Shown here in pieces: positions 1 to 8,506 of a stretch of DNA of 64,000 nt (positions are counted from its first letter, which is position 1; the number at the start of each line of letters is the position of its first letter). The notes under the pieces were generated by a model. That model had not been told where the DNA came from, did no database searches, and was given only the letters and a program-made list of their open reading frames with translations. Source of the DNA: Anaerolineaceae bacterium. Its GTDB lineage: Bacteria > Chloroflexota > Anaerolineae > Aggregatilineales > Phototrophicaceae. The translations under genes and the position numbers were made by a program. The stretch lies in assembly GCA_026708325.1 (NCBI GenBank), contig JAPOVC010000014.1:496001-560000 (forward strand), in the 5' to 3' direction.

Positions 1-2
1 TC

Positions 3-803
3 AACGCGCGCCTGATGAACTGGTTGCATGCCTGCTTCGCCCTGGGCGCCACCCTGGGCCCCTTCGCCGTACAGCTGACCTCGTCGGCAGGATACGACTG
101 GCGCAGTACCTGGTTTGTGCTGGCGTTGATCCAGGTGCTTGTGAGCGGGGCATTCTATTTGACGCGAAGCGGCTGGCACACGTCAGCCAGGGCAGGCGCT
201 TTGGCCGAGCCCGGCTCGCCCAGCATGCTGGAGACACTGCGCAAGCCGACGGTGTTGCTTGCGATGTTGCTGTTGTTCATCTTCACCGGCATTGAATCTT
301 CCGCCGGAAACTGGAGTTTCACACTATTCAATGAGTTTCGTGCCATCGAAAAAGGCACTGCCGCGACCTGGCTGGGACTCTACTGGGCCAGCTTTGCACT
401 TGGGCGCATTCTGTATGGCTTCGTGGCGACCAGGTTGCAGGCCGAATCCAGCGTTCGCATTCTTTTTCTGCTGGTCCTGCTGGGCGGGCTCATGTTCACT
501 GTGCGCGACTCCAGGACCATTAGTGTGGCCGGCCTGATGCTGGTTGGCCTGGCCCAGGCTCCGGTCACTCCCCTGTTCTACTCCATGACTCCCGGGCGCA
601 TGGGCGAGAGACACGCCACCAACGCCATCGGCTTTCAGATGAGCGCGACCGGCCTGGGCTTTTCCGTGTTGCCCGCCCTGCTGGGCGCCGTTGCCGACGT
701 CAGCAGCTATGAAATACTGGGCCCCTTCCTCGCCCTTTCCGCGCTGTTAAGCCTGTTGCTTTTCAATCGCATTGCTCGCGGCGAGAGCCTGCAACATGGC
801 TGA
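3..803 (+). CDS. MFS permease, C-terminal part (5' truncated by window edge)
   Basis: This is the C-terminal part of a major facilitator superfamily transporter. The frame is open from base 3, so the true start lies left of the window, and it ends at a TGA at 801-803. The visible part has about eight hydrophobic helices. An early NARLMNWLHACFALGATLGP segment resembles the conserved helix 4/5 region of sugar-type MFS proteins (FucP/YfkF-like), and a cytoplasmic loop near residues 55-75 separates the two halves. The substrate cannot be read from the sequence. The next gene on the same strand is a polyphosphate glucokinase 50 bp downstream, which would fit sugar uptake followed by phosphorylation. 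Family call is firm; substrate is a guess. Confidence 0.8.
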   Translation, partial: NARLMNWLHACFALGATLGPFAVQLTSSAGYDWRSTWFVLALIQVLVSGAFYLTRSGWHTSARAGALAEPGSPSMLETLRKPTVLLAMLLLFIFTGIESSAGNWSFTLFNEFRAIEKGTAATWLGLYWASFALGRILYGFVATRLQAESSVRILFLLVLLGGLMFTVRDSRTISVAGLMLVGLAQAPVTPLFYSMTPGRMGERHATNAIGFQMSATGLGFSVLPALLGAVADVSSYEILGPFLALSALLSLLLFNRIARGESLQHG

Positions 804-853
804 CGGCGGCGCTGCTATACTTTCCGCAGTTTCGACGACATTCAGGATCGGGC

Positions 854-1597
854 ATGGACGTTCTTGGAATCGATATCGGTGGATCGGGCATCAAGGGTGC
901 GCCCGTTGATACCAACAGTGGGAGGCTGCTCTGCGAACGATTGCGCATCGACACGCCGCAACCCTCAACGCCGGACGCCGTCATCGAAACAGTGCGCGAA
1001 CTATTGGCGCACTTTGCCTGGAACGGACCGGTGGGCTGCACGTTGCCCGCCATAGTGAAGGCCGGCGTGACCCGCAGCGCGGCCAACATCGATGCCGGCT
1101 GGGTCAATTTCCCGGCGGAAAGGTCGCTGCGCGCCCGGACCGGCTGCCCCTTACTGGTCTCCAACGACGCCGATGCCGCCGGCATCGCCGAAATGACCTT
1201 CGGCGCGGGGGTGGATCACCAGGGACTGGTCCTCATCCTTACGCTTGGCACCGGCATTGGCAGTTCCCTGTTTTATCGCGGCGTACTGGTCCCCAACAGC
1301 GAACTGGGACACGTGGAAATCAGGGGCCGCGAGGCCGAGAAATGGACGGCCAATGTCGTGCGCAAGCGCAAGAAGCTCAAATGGAAGGAGTGGGGTTCCA
1401 GACTGGACTACTATCTCGGCCACCTTGAGTTTCTGTTTTCGCCAGATCTGATCATTCTGGGTGGTGGCGTAAGCCGGCGCTTCGCCCGTTTCAGTCCTTA
1501 CCTGACCCTGGAGACCAAAGTTGTCCCGGCGGCCTTGCGCAACGACGCCGGAATGATTGGCGCGGCGCTGGCTGCGCGCGCCCTGGTTGACGACTAG
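854..1597 (+). CDS. ppgK: polyphosphate glucokinase (ROK-type)
   Basis: Predicted cytosolic kinase that phosphorylates glucose with polyphosphate and/or ATP as donor. The 247 residues show the family pattern: phosphate-binding GIDIGGSGIKGA at the N-terminus, NDADAAG near residue 98, the LTLGTGIGSS phosphate loop near residue 131, ELGHVEIRG, and GGGVSRRF near the C-terminus. It lacks the CxCGxxGCxE zinc motif of ordinary ROK kinases, as known PPGKs do, and the basic KRKKLKWKEWG stretch is typical of PPGK. The ATG follows AGGATCGGGC. Its TAG stop shares the palindrome CTAG with the stop of the convergent lysS gene. Donor preference is not visible in the sequence. Confidence 0.88.
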   Translation: MDVLGIDIGGSGIKGAPVDTNSGRLLCERLRIDTPQPSTPDAVIETVRELLAHFAWNGPVGCTLPAIVKAGVTRSAANIDAGWVNFPAERSLRARTGCPLLVSNDADAAGIAEMTFGAGVDHQGLVLILTLGTGIGSSLFYRGVLVPNSELGHVEIRGREAEKWTANVVRKRKKLKWKEWGSRLDYYLGHLEFLFSPDLIILGGGVSRRFARFSPYLTLETKVVPAALRNDAGMIGAALAARALVDD

Positions 1598-3207
1598 TCC
1601 AGCGCAGCCACCGCTTCCTTCAGCCGGGACCACACGAAAGCCGGCTCCAGGGCCGCGAGAAACTCTCCGGCCCGCGGTCCGCTACTGCGGCCCAAAAAGA
1701 TGCGGTACAGCGCCCGAAACGCAAAGCCGGCGCCACCCTGCTCTCTTCTGGCCAGGTCCATTATCGCGGCATGGATGCTTTCACCGTCCGCTGGCCGCGC
1801 CCCCTCGTACCAGCGCGCGAATGAGGACAGGAATTGACGCTGTGCGGCGTCCAGAGACTTGACCTCCGGTGGCAGGCGCCCCTGGACCTCAAAGCGCGCC
1901 TTGGCTGGCGCGAAGCGGTCCAGCCAGATGCGCGCGTAGGCAATCCGTTCCCGGAGTTCATCGCGCTCTGCGGCGTTCAGCGGCGCGCCCTTGTGCTGCG
2001 AGAAATACGCTTCCGCGTCTACGCCGGGCATCTGCGAAATTGTCACCACGTGGGCGAAACGCGGTCTGTAGCCGCTCGTCACGTCCGGGTCTCGTCGGAC
2101 CTGGGCCAGTTCAAACTGACGTCGCTGCCAGCCTTCTGCGCTGTCGTCGCGATAACGTTCCCCTGCGACGTCAAAGTCATCGAAGAGGCGCGGAATGGCA
2201 TTCTCGCCCAAGTTGAAGTTGATCGCCGTCCGTGGACGCGTGCGCACCTGCAGCCAGCGCAATTGCTGCGCCGGCAAGGCTTCGGTGGCCTCGTGCGCGC
2301 TGAGCCCAATCCCTTTGGACGAGCTCATTTTGCCGCCCTCCAGCAGCAGAAACTCATAGGGCAGATTTGCCGGCGGTTCAGCGCAGAAAACCCGTCGGGA
2401 TATTGCGTCCGCCACGTCGCGCGAGCCACCGGCAATGGAATGATCGCTGCCTGCGCCTTCAAAGTTGACGCCCAGCACCTGCCAGCGGGCCGCCCACTCA
2501 AGCTTCCAGGGCAGTTTGCCCGCGCCATCCCAGGGTGCCACGGCGCTTTCATGGCTGCAACCTGGAGCATAAGGCATGGCATTCGGCAGGCAGCGATAAT
2601 GCACCCGCTCGCCATCAAAGTGGTGCACGCGTGTCATCGCGATGCGGCCGCAATTTTCGCACACGGGACTGAAGGGAATCCAGCTTTCCTCGCGCCCGGA
2701 CTGACTAACCTCCAGGTATATGGCGCGCAGCTCATCCGCCGCCTCAATCAGCGTGCGAATAACGCCATTCATGCGACCCGAACGATACAGTTCGCTCATG
2801 TGGTAGGGTTCGGGCCAGATGCCCAGCTTGTGCTGGGCCCCCATAAATTCATCGTAGAAAAAGCGCGCGTAACTGCGCGGGCTTCCGTCCGGCGAAGGAA
2901 CCTCGCAAAGTGGCTTGCCCAGCCAGGGCCGATACCTCTCCTGCGACAGACCGGGCGGCACCGCGTCCAGGGCATCCATGTCGTCATTGCCGTAGAGAAA
3001 GCGGGCTCGCCGCCCCGCGTCCAGTGCGCTGCGGTACAGCAGGTCGTGAATGACGGGGCCGCGCAGCGAGCCGACGTGCGCGCTTCCCGAGTAGGTCTTG
3101 GAATCGTTGAAGACAAACTCCTCCTGCGGGAGTCCGGCAATCATTTCATCGGCCCAGTATTGCAAGCGTGCCTCCTGGAATTCCCCGGCAAGGCGCCGGC
3201 GTTTCAT
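1594..3207 (-). CDS. lysS: class I lysyl-tRNA synthetase
   Basis: Charges tRNA-Lys with lysine. The 537-residue protein is the class I (archaeal-type, LysRS1) enzyme: the HIGH-like motif appears as SGSAHVGSLRG near residue 41, and the KMSKS loop as GGKMSSSKGIG near residue 293. The central zinc-finger-like CENCGR and the APWDGAGKLPWKLEWAARW block are also characteristic of LysRS1. Most bacteria use the unrelated class II enzyme; class I occurs in archaea and scattered bacteria. The ATG lies 3 bp after the stop of a sugar ABC permease on the same strand, so it is probably the last gene of that operon. The stop shares CTAG with convergent ppgK. Confidence 0.93.
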   Translation of the reverse strand: MKRRRLAGEFQEARLQYWADEMIAGLPQEEFVFNDSKTYSGSAHVGSLRGPVIHDLLYRSALDAGRRARFLYGNDDMDALDAVPPGLSQERYRPWLGKPLCEVPSPDGSPRSYARFFYDEFMGAQHKLGIWPEPYHMSELYRSGRMNGVIRTLIEAADELRAIYLEVSQSGREESWIPFSPVCENCGRIAMTRVHHFDGERVHYRCLPNAMPYAPGCSHESAVAPWDGAGKLPWKLEWAARWQVLGVNFEGAGSDHSIAGGSRDVADAISRRVFCAEPPANLPYEFLLLEGGKMSSSKGIGLSAHEATEALPAQQLRWLQVRTRPRTAINFNLGENAIPRLFDDFDVAGERYRDDSAEGWQRRQFELAQVRRDPDVTSGYRPRFAHVVTISQMPGVDAEAYFSQHKGAPLNAAERDELRERIAYARIWLDRFAPAKARFEVQGRLPPEVKSLDAAQRQFLSSFARWYEGARPADGESIHAAIMDLARREQGGAGFAFRALYRIFLGRSSGPRAGEFLAALEPAFVWSRLKEAVAALD

Positions 3208-3210
3208 GCC

Positions 3211-4299
3211 CTACTTCATGCCAGTCGTGGCGATGCCGGTGGTGATAAAACGTTGCAGGAAAGCGAACACAACCGTAATGGGCAGCAGGGTCAGGACGGT
3301 CATGGCCAATACGTAATGCCACTGGATCTTGAGCTCACCGGCGAAGGAATGCAGACCCACCTGCAGGGTAAAGACGTCGCTGCGACTGAGCACAATCAGT
3401 GGCCAGAGAAAGTCATTCCAGCGCCACATTACCGAGAAAATCGCCAGCACGGCAAGGGCCGGCCGCGCCAGCGGCAACACAATCTGCCAGTAGATGCGCC
3501 ATTCGCTGGCGCCGTCGATGCGAGCGGAATCGAGCAACTCGTCCGGGATGGTCAACATGTATTGACGCAAAAGAAAAACGCCGGTCGGCGTGGCCGCGCC
3601 GGGAATGATGACTCCCCAAAGGTTGTTGTATAGGTTCAGCGACGTGATGACGAGGAACACCGGCACCAGAATGACCGAGATGGGGATCATCAGGGTGGCG
3701 ATGAAAAGCACGAAGATTCCGTCTCGTCCGCGAAACTCATATTTGCTAAGGGCGAACCCGGCCATGCTGTTGATCAAGAGGGTGATCAGGGTTGCCATCA
3801 CCGTCACGGTCACGCTGTTGCGCAGGTAGATGAGAAAGTTGAATCGGCCGAGCGGGTCGATGTAGTTCTCCAGAGCGAGGCGCAAGGAACGCACCGGTTC
3901 CCGCTGCCGGATATTGACCCTGACGATCTCTTCCGGCGAGTCGGGGTCCACCATCTGCGCCTCGATCCCCACCCGGCGCACCTGGGCCAACTGACGGATA
4001 CTGCCGTCCTCCAGCGTGACGTCGTAGAGCGGAAGGGGGTCGTCATGGCCTTCCACCTGGACGCTGTCCTGCTGGAAGGGCAAGAACTGTGGCGGAAATT
4101 CGATCAGGGCGGCCTGGGTCTTGAAAGAGGACATCAGCACCCAGATCACAGGACCAAACATGACGACAGTGCCGAAGAGCAACCAGAGGTAGGAAAGCAG
4201 GTCCGTGGGGTGCAGACTGCTGCGCCCGCGCGTTCGGGTGAAGATGTTGCCGGATGCCTGAAAAGTCTCTGCACTCATCGTTGGCTCAACCTGACTCAT
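3211..4299 (-). CDS. carbohydrate ABC transporter permease (MalG-like)
   Basis: Inner-membrane subunit of a CUT1-type sugar importer. The C-terminal two thirds carry the usual five helices and the EAA loop that contacts the ATPase (DSARIDGASEWRIYWQIVLP, about residues 260-280). At 362 residues it is longer than the usual 275-300. The excess is a hydrophilic, probably extracytoplasmic, insert between helix 1 and helix 2 (about residues 60-135), a form seen in some Chloroflexota and Firmicutes permeases. It overlaps the upstream permease by 14 bp. A second ATG at 4278 is an alternative start. No ATPase gene lies in this operon, so the complex probably uses a shared MsmX/MalK-type ATPase encoded elsewhere. 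Confidence 0.9.
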   Translation of the reverse strand: MSQVEPTMSAETFQASGNIFTRTRGRSSLHPTDLLSYLWLLFGTVVMFGPVIWVLMSSFKTQAALIEFPPQFLPFQQDSVQVEGHDDPLPLYDVTLEDGSIRQLAQVRRVGIEAQMVDPDSPEEIVRVNIRQREPVRSLRLALENYIDPLGRFNFLIYLRNSVTVTVMATLITLLINSMAGFALSKYEFRGRDGIFVLFIATLMIPISVILVPVFLVITSLNLYNNLWGVIIPGAATPTGVFLLRQYMLTIPDELLDSARIDGASEWRIYWQIVLPLARPALAVLAIFSVMWRWNDFLWPLIVLSRSDVFTLQVGLHSFAGELKIQWHYVLAMTVLTLLPITVVFAFLQRFITTGIATTGMK

Positions 4300-5332
4300 T
4301 GCTGCGCGCCGCCCGCAACTGCAACAGCGTCAGCACCAGCAGAGTCGCGCCCAGCAGCACGGACGCAGCCGCCGCAAGGCCGAATCGTTTGATCGAGCTT
4401 GAAAATCCCACCGTATAGATGTATTGCACGATGAAGTGGGTCGTGGTCCCGGGCCCGCCCCCGGTCAGGGCATACACCTGGTCGAAGACCTGGACGGCCC
4501 GAATCAGCGATAGCACCAGCACGACGAACATGGTCGGCATGAGCAGGGGCATCGTGATGAAGCGAAAGCTCTGCCAACGCCCGGTGCCATCGATTTGGCC
4601 GGCCTCGTACAATTCGGCGGGTATGGCCTGCAGTCCTGCCAGCAAAATCAGGGTGTAGAAGCCCATCAGCGCCCAGATGCTGATGACAATCACCCACAGC
4701 ATCGCCCAGTCGGCATTGACCAGAAACTGGACGCGGTCTCCGCCCAGGGCGATGAGCAGCGAATTCAACACGCCGTCGCGCTGCAGGATCCACTTCCAGA
4801 TCAGGGCCACGACGACCGGCGACAGCAGCACGGGGTAGAAGAAAACGCTGCGAAAGAAGCCCCTGGCGCGTATTTTGCCGTTCAGCACCAGGGCGGTCAC
4901 CAGCGAGACCAGCACCATGCCGCTGACCTGTACCACGACAAAAAAGATGGAGTTGTACACACCGCGCCAGAACAGGTCCTCATTGCAGCTGTTGGGCTCA
5001 AACACGTTCTCGCAGTCGAACAGAAATTCGTAATTGCCGAAGCCCACGAAGCTGCGGTCCTGGGGATAAATCTCCGTACCCGACGTGAAGGAAATATAGA
5101 AGTTCAGCAACATTGGAAAGAGCACAAAGATGCCAAAGATCAGCAGGTTGGGCAGGACGAAGAAATAGCCGATGCGCTCCATGCCCAGCCGGCGTTCGAT
5201 GGGCCGGACGAGGATCTCAAGCGCATTCATGAACCCGGCAAACAGGGCAGCCAGGCCCGCTTCCAGCGCTGCCGACAGTCTTGAAGGCAGTCCCTGTCGT
5301 TCGCTTTGCAAATTGCCGTCAATTGTCGTCAT
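4286..5332 (-). CDS. carbohydrate ABC transporter permease (MalF-like)
   Basis: Inner-membrane partner of the MalG-like permease that follows it, overlapping by 14 bp. The 348 residues include an N-terminal cytoplasmic stretch, a first helix (YFFVLPNLLIFGIFVLFPML), a periplasmic segment with a pair of cysteines, and the EAA loop (YEAGQIDGTGRWQSFRFITM, about residues 245-265). This is the arrangement of CUT1 permeases such as UgpA/MalF. The ATG at 5332 is 100 bp downstream of the binding-protein gene, with a perfect stem-loop between them, so it is likely made in smaller amounts than the binding protein. The substrate sugar is unknown. Confidence 0.9.
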   Translation of the reverse strand: MTTIDGNLQSERQGLPSRLSAALEAGLAALFAGFMNALEILVRPIERRLGMERIGYFFVLPNLLIFGIFVLFPMLLNFYISFTSGTEIYPQDRSFVGFGNYEFLFDCENVFEPNSCNEDLFWRGVYNSIFFVVVQVSGMVLVSLVTALVLNGKIRARGFFRSVFFYPVLLSPVVVALIWKWILQRDGVLNSLLIALGGDRVQFLVNADWAMLWVIVISIWALMGFYTLILLAGLQAIPAELYEAGQIDGTGRWQSFRFITMPLLMPTMFVVLVLSLIRAVQVFDQVYALTGGGPGTTTHFIVQYIYTVGFSSSIKRFGLAAAASVLLGATLLVLTLLQLRAARSNESG

Positions 5333-5364
5333 TTAAAAGGCAGGTGTTTGCGGCCATCACAAAA

Positions 5365-5400
5365 GATACCGCTTCCGCCCTCCCGAGCGAAAGCGGTATC
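5365..5400 (-). terminator. stem-loop between sugar-binding protein and permease genes
   Basis: A perfect 10-bp inverted repeat (GATACCGCTT at 5365-5374, AAGCGGTATC at 5391-5400) encloses a 16-base loop. Read on the minus strand it is followed at once by TTTTG. It sits 32 bases after the binding-protein stop and 32 bases before the permease start, so it could be a partial terminator or a 3'-end stabiliser that raises binding protein over permease. Confidence 0.7.
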
Positions 5401-5432
5401 GGTTGGCCATGCGGCCAGGGGTGAGGCGAGGG

Positions 5433-6725
5433 CTAGCCGCCCATCAGTTCGGCCAGTTGCTCGTCGATGTCTTCCTGAATGCGCTCGATGGCCTGGTCCA
5501 GCGTCAACTCGCCCACGATCGCCTGGGTCAGACGGTCGCGCGAAGCGTCAAAGACGATGCGGCTGTTGGGATAGGCCTGCAGGTCGAAGGCCGTTTGCTC
5601 CAGCGTTCCCACCTGGGCGGTAAAGGTCACCAGCGCATTCATCGCCAGGTCGAGATCAGTCTCAAAGTCCACGCCACTGGTCGCGAGACCCTTGTGGGCC
5701 GGGATGAAGAGCGTGCGCGCGGAGAACTCGCCGAGGATTTCCTCACTGGCGAGGTATTCCATAACACGCGTCACTTCTTCCGGATGCTCGGTATCGCCAA
5801 TCGCGACCAGCGCAGCGCCACCCGGCATGCCGGTGCAGCCACCGGCGCCGCAGGGGTTCGGAACGACTTCCCAGTCAAAGGCGTCGCCAATTTGGTCCGT
5901 GAACTGTCCGACCTGCCAGCTGCCGGACATGTAGAACACGACCTGGCTGTTGCCGAATTCCTCGTTGGCGCCGGCGTAGCCGGTGTTGGCCGCCCAGATT
6001 TCCAGGGGCATGGTGCCGTCCAGGTGCCAGTTAACGAAGAGTTCGGCCATGGCGCGGAAGCCTTCGTCACCGGCGATCGTCGGATGGCCTTCACCGTCAA
6101 AGTATTGCGCGCCCATGCTGATGGCCGGGCCGGCGAAGCGGTGCCCGCTGCGGTCCATCGCCATCGGGAAAGGAATTTCCAGGGCGTCAGCCACTTCGTT
6201 GGCCGCCGCCGCCCACTCTTCCCAGGTCACCTGGGCGCTGGCATCGCTGGGCACGGCGACGCCCGCCTGTTCAAACAACGTGCGGTTGATGATGGGGCCG
6301 GTGATGGTCAATTGGGTCGGGAAACCGTGGATTCCCATCGTATCGCCCGCCAGCCGCAACCATCCCAAAGTCCCGCCAAAGCTGTCCTCCCAGTAGGCGG
6401 GATCGCTCAGCCAGGGAGACATGTCCAGGTAGAATCCGGCCAGGCCACCCAGGTTGGTGACGCGCGCCATGTCCGGGCCTTCGCCCGCTTCCAGCTGCAC
6501 AGGAAGGGCTTCCAGGATACCCGCCTGGTAGGGGACGTTGTCCATCACCACGCGAATGTCGCTGTTCTCCATTTCGAAGCGGTCCAGCAGGTCACGCATG
6601 ACTTCGTCTTCGTTGCCATCCGTGTACCAGGTCATCCGCAACTCCACGACATCCTGTGCCATGCCCGGCAGGGCCAACACAAGCGCGAGGGTTGCCAGCA
6701 TCGTTACCATTGCAAATTGACGCAT
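5433..6725 (-). CDS. sugar ABC transporter substrate-binding protein
   Basis: Secreted extracytoplasmic receptor (family 1 solute-binding protein) for the MalF/MalG-like permeases downstream. The 430 residues begin with a signal peptide (about residues 1-24, cleavage expected after GMA before QD) with no lipobox cysteine. The mature protein has the periplasmic-binding fold typical of CUT1 receptors, seen in features such as the LRMTWYTDGNEDEVMRDLLD start and an AALVAIGDTEHPEEV segment. The ATG is preceded by GGAGAAGG at good spacing. It is the first gene of a four-gene minus-strand operon ending in lysS. Ligand unknown. Confidence 0.9.
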   Translation of the reverse strand: MRQFAMVTMLATLALVLALPGMAQDVVELRMTWYTDGNEDEVMRDLLDRFEMENSDIRVVMDNVPYQAGILEALPVQLEAGEGPDMARVTNLGGLAGFYLDMSPWLSDPAYWEDSFGGTLGWLRLAGDTMGIHGFPTQLTITGPIINRTLFEQAGVAVPSDASAQVTWEEWAAAANEVADALEIPFPMAMDRSGHRFAGPAISMGAQYFDGEGHPTIAGDEGFRAMAELFVNWHLDGTMPLEIWAANTGYAGANEEFGNSQVVFYMSGSWQVGQFTDQIGDAFDWEVVPNPCGAGGCTGMPGGAALVAIGDTEHPEEVTRVMEYLASEEILGEFSARTLFIPAHKGLATSGVDFETDLDLAMNALVTFTAQVGTLEQTAFDLQAYPNSRIVFDASRDRLTQAIVGELTLDQAIERIQEDIDEQLAELMGG

Positions 6726-6882
6726 TCTGCCTTCTCCGTCTGCTTTCGGGAACTGCCGCGGTCATCGACCGGGCCTGCGCAATTTATCACAGGGCAGGTA
6801 GCGATTCCATGCTCATTTGCCGGCCAGGTCCATCGCGAGACAAGGCAAGGGCCTGGCAGGGGAAGATCAGACCTGGTCAGGC

Positions 6883-8493
6883 CTAGAATGCCGCCACCAG
6901 ACCGTCCGCGCGAGGTTCGCTGCCACCCCGCAACACGCCACCGTCCGGGTCTCGCAAGATGATTTGGCCGCGGCCGAACACGCGCCGGGCCCAACCCGAC
7001 ACCGGTCGGACGCGGTGGCCTTTCCCACCAAGGGCCGCCATGGTGCGGACCGGCACCCCTTCCTCCAGCAAGAGCTCGCCGTTCGGTTGACCGTCGGCGA
7101 CCATCCAGCGCGGCCGGTTGAGTGCAGCCTGCGGGTCAAGTCCGTCATCCAGCATGGCACTGACGACCTGAAAATGCCCCTGCGGCTGCATGAATCCGCC
7201 CATCACGCCAAAGCAGCCATGAAGCTCGCCATCACGCAAGAGCATGCCGGGAATGATCGTGTGATAAGGGCGCTTGTTCGGCGCCAGTTCGTTGGGGTGG
7301 CCAGGTTCCAGACTGAACCCGGAACCGCGGTTCTGCAGCCAGACACCCGTGCCGCGCGCCACGATCCCCGAACCAAAGCCCATGAAGAGACTCTTGATGA
7401 AGGAACAGGCGTTGCCCTCACCATCCACCGCGCAGAGGTAGATAGTGTCCGATGCGCCGGGCGGCTGACCCGGCGGCTGCGGCGGCAAGGTTTGTTGCGC
7501 ATTGATCAATTTGGCGCGACCCGCCGCGTAGTCCCGGCCCAGCAGGAAGTCGGTCGGGACCAGGCTGAAGGCCGGGTCCGCGATGTGCCAGCGCGCGTCG
7601 GCCCAGGCCAGACGCATGCACTCCACCATCAAATGCATGCGTTCCGGGTCGTCCCAGGCCAGGCTTCCCAGGTCGAAGTTTGAGGCCATATTGAGCGCCA
7701 GCAGAGCAGTCAGGCCCTGTCCGTTGGGCGGGCACTCCACGACAGTCGTCCCTCGATAGTCGCTGGAAATCGGCGCGTCGAAGGTCGTGTGATGGGCCTT
7801 CAGGTCTTCAACGGTCAACACGCCGCCCTGCTCCTGCACGGTGGCGGCAATCGCCTCGGCCACCGGCCCCTCATAGAAGGCTTGCGGCCCGCCCTCTGCG
7901 ATGCCGCGCAGGGTTCGCGCCAGTTCCTCGAGCACGATGACCTGCCCGGGGACCGGGGACCGGCCGCCCGGCAAGTACTCTCCTGCATGAGGAGCCACCC
8001 GCAGCAGGTCGGCCTGGCCCGCCCAACCCACGCCGAACACGGGCGCCAGCGGAAAGCCCTTTGCAGCGTAATGAATGGCGTCGACCAGCACCTGCGCCAG
8101 CGACATGCTGCCGTGGCGCTCAAGCAGGTCCGCCCAGCCCTGCACCGCGCCGGGCACAGTCACCGCATGGGCATGACGCGCCGGCATGGCCCGCCATCCA
8201 CGCTGACGGAGATCTTCGGCATTCAGGGCAGCCGGCGCCCTGCCACTGCCATTGAGCGCCGTCACTTCGCCGCTGTGGGCATCGAAATGCAGGGCAAAGC
8301 AGTCGCCGCCGATCCCGCAGGCGGCGGGTTCGGTCACGTTCATGACCGCCGACATGGCGACGGCGGCGTCCGCAGCGCGACCGCCCTGGCGCAGAATGTT
8401 CAGGCCGGCCTGGGCAGCGAGAGGATTGCTGGCGGCCGCCATGCCGCGCCGGGCCAGAACAGTGGACCGGCGAGAATCAAATTGCATGCTCAT
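6883..8493 (-). CDS. ggt: gamma-glutamyltransferase-like protein
   Basis: Ntn-hydrolase of the gamma-glutamyltranspeptidase family, which cleaves or transfers gamma-glutamyl groups (glutathione and similar amides). The 536 residues contain the early GIGGDCF motif, the substrate-binding NRG..F and PNKRPYHTIIPGM blocks, and a processing/catalytic Thr at about residue 350 in DTIYLCAVD, which aligns with the TTHYSVVD block of E. coli GGT. The residues after that Thr differ from the classical enzyme (IYL instead of THY), so its substrate may differ too, as in the YwrD group. No signal peptide is apparent, so it is probably cytosolic. It starts 13 bp after the upstream M24-fold gene and is likely co-transcribed with it. 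Confidence 0.85.
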   Translation of the reverse strand: MSMQFDSRRSTVLARRGMAAASNPLAAQAGLNILRQGGRAADAAVAMSAVMNVTEPAACGIGGDCFALHFDAHSGEVTALNGSGRAPAALNAEDLRQRGWRAMPARHAHAVTVPGAVQGWADLLERHGSMSLAQVLVDAIHYAAKGFPLAPVFGVGWAGQADLLRVAPHAGEYLPGGRSPVPGQVIVLEELARTLRGIAEGGPQAFYEGPVAEAIAATVQEQGGVLTVEDLKAHHTTFDAPISSDYRGTTVVECPPNGQGLTALLALNMASNFDLGSLAWDDPERMHLMVECMRLAWADARWHIADPAFSLVPTDFLLGRDYAAGRAKLINAQQTLPPQPPGQPPGASDTIYLCAVDGEGNACSFIKSLFMGFGSGIVARGTGVWLQNRGSGFSLEPGHPNELAPNKRPYHTIIPGMLLRDGELHGCFGVMGGFMQPQGHFQVVSAMLDDGLDPQAALNRPRWMVADGQPNGELLLEEGVPVRTMAALGGKGHRVRPVSGWARRVFGRGQIILRDPDGGVLRGGSEPRADGLVAAF

Positions 8494-8506
8494 GTCAGTC
8501 CCCGCG

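Noticed and set aside
1834-3633. 599-residue open frame on the plus strand
   Set aside because: It lies antisense to lysS and a permease, both with clear motifs. It has no recognisable domain and the low-complexity, His/Arg-rich look of an antisense frame in GC-rich DNA.
6850-6883. GGCCTG/CAGGCC inverted repeat as terminator after the GGT-like gene
   Set aside because: Only six base pairs, overlaps the stop codon, and has no T-run; too weak to list as a terminator.
5403-6962. 519-residue open frame on the plus strand
   Set aside because: Antisense to the sugar-binding protein gene, which has a signal peptide and family blocks.
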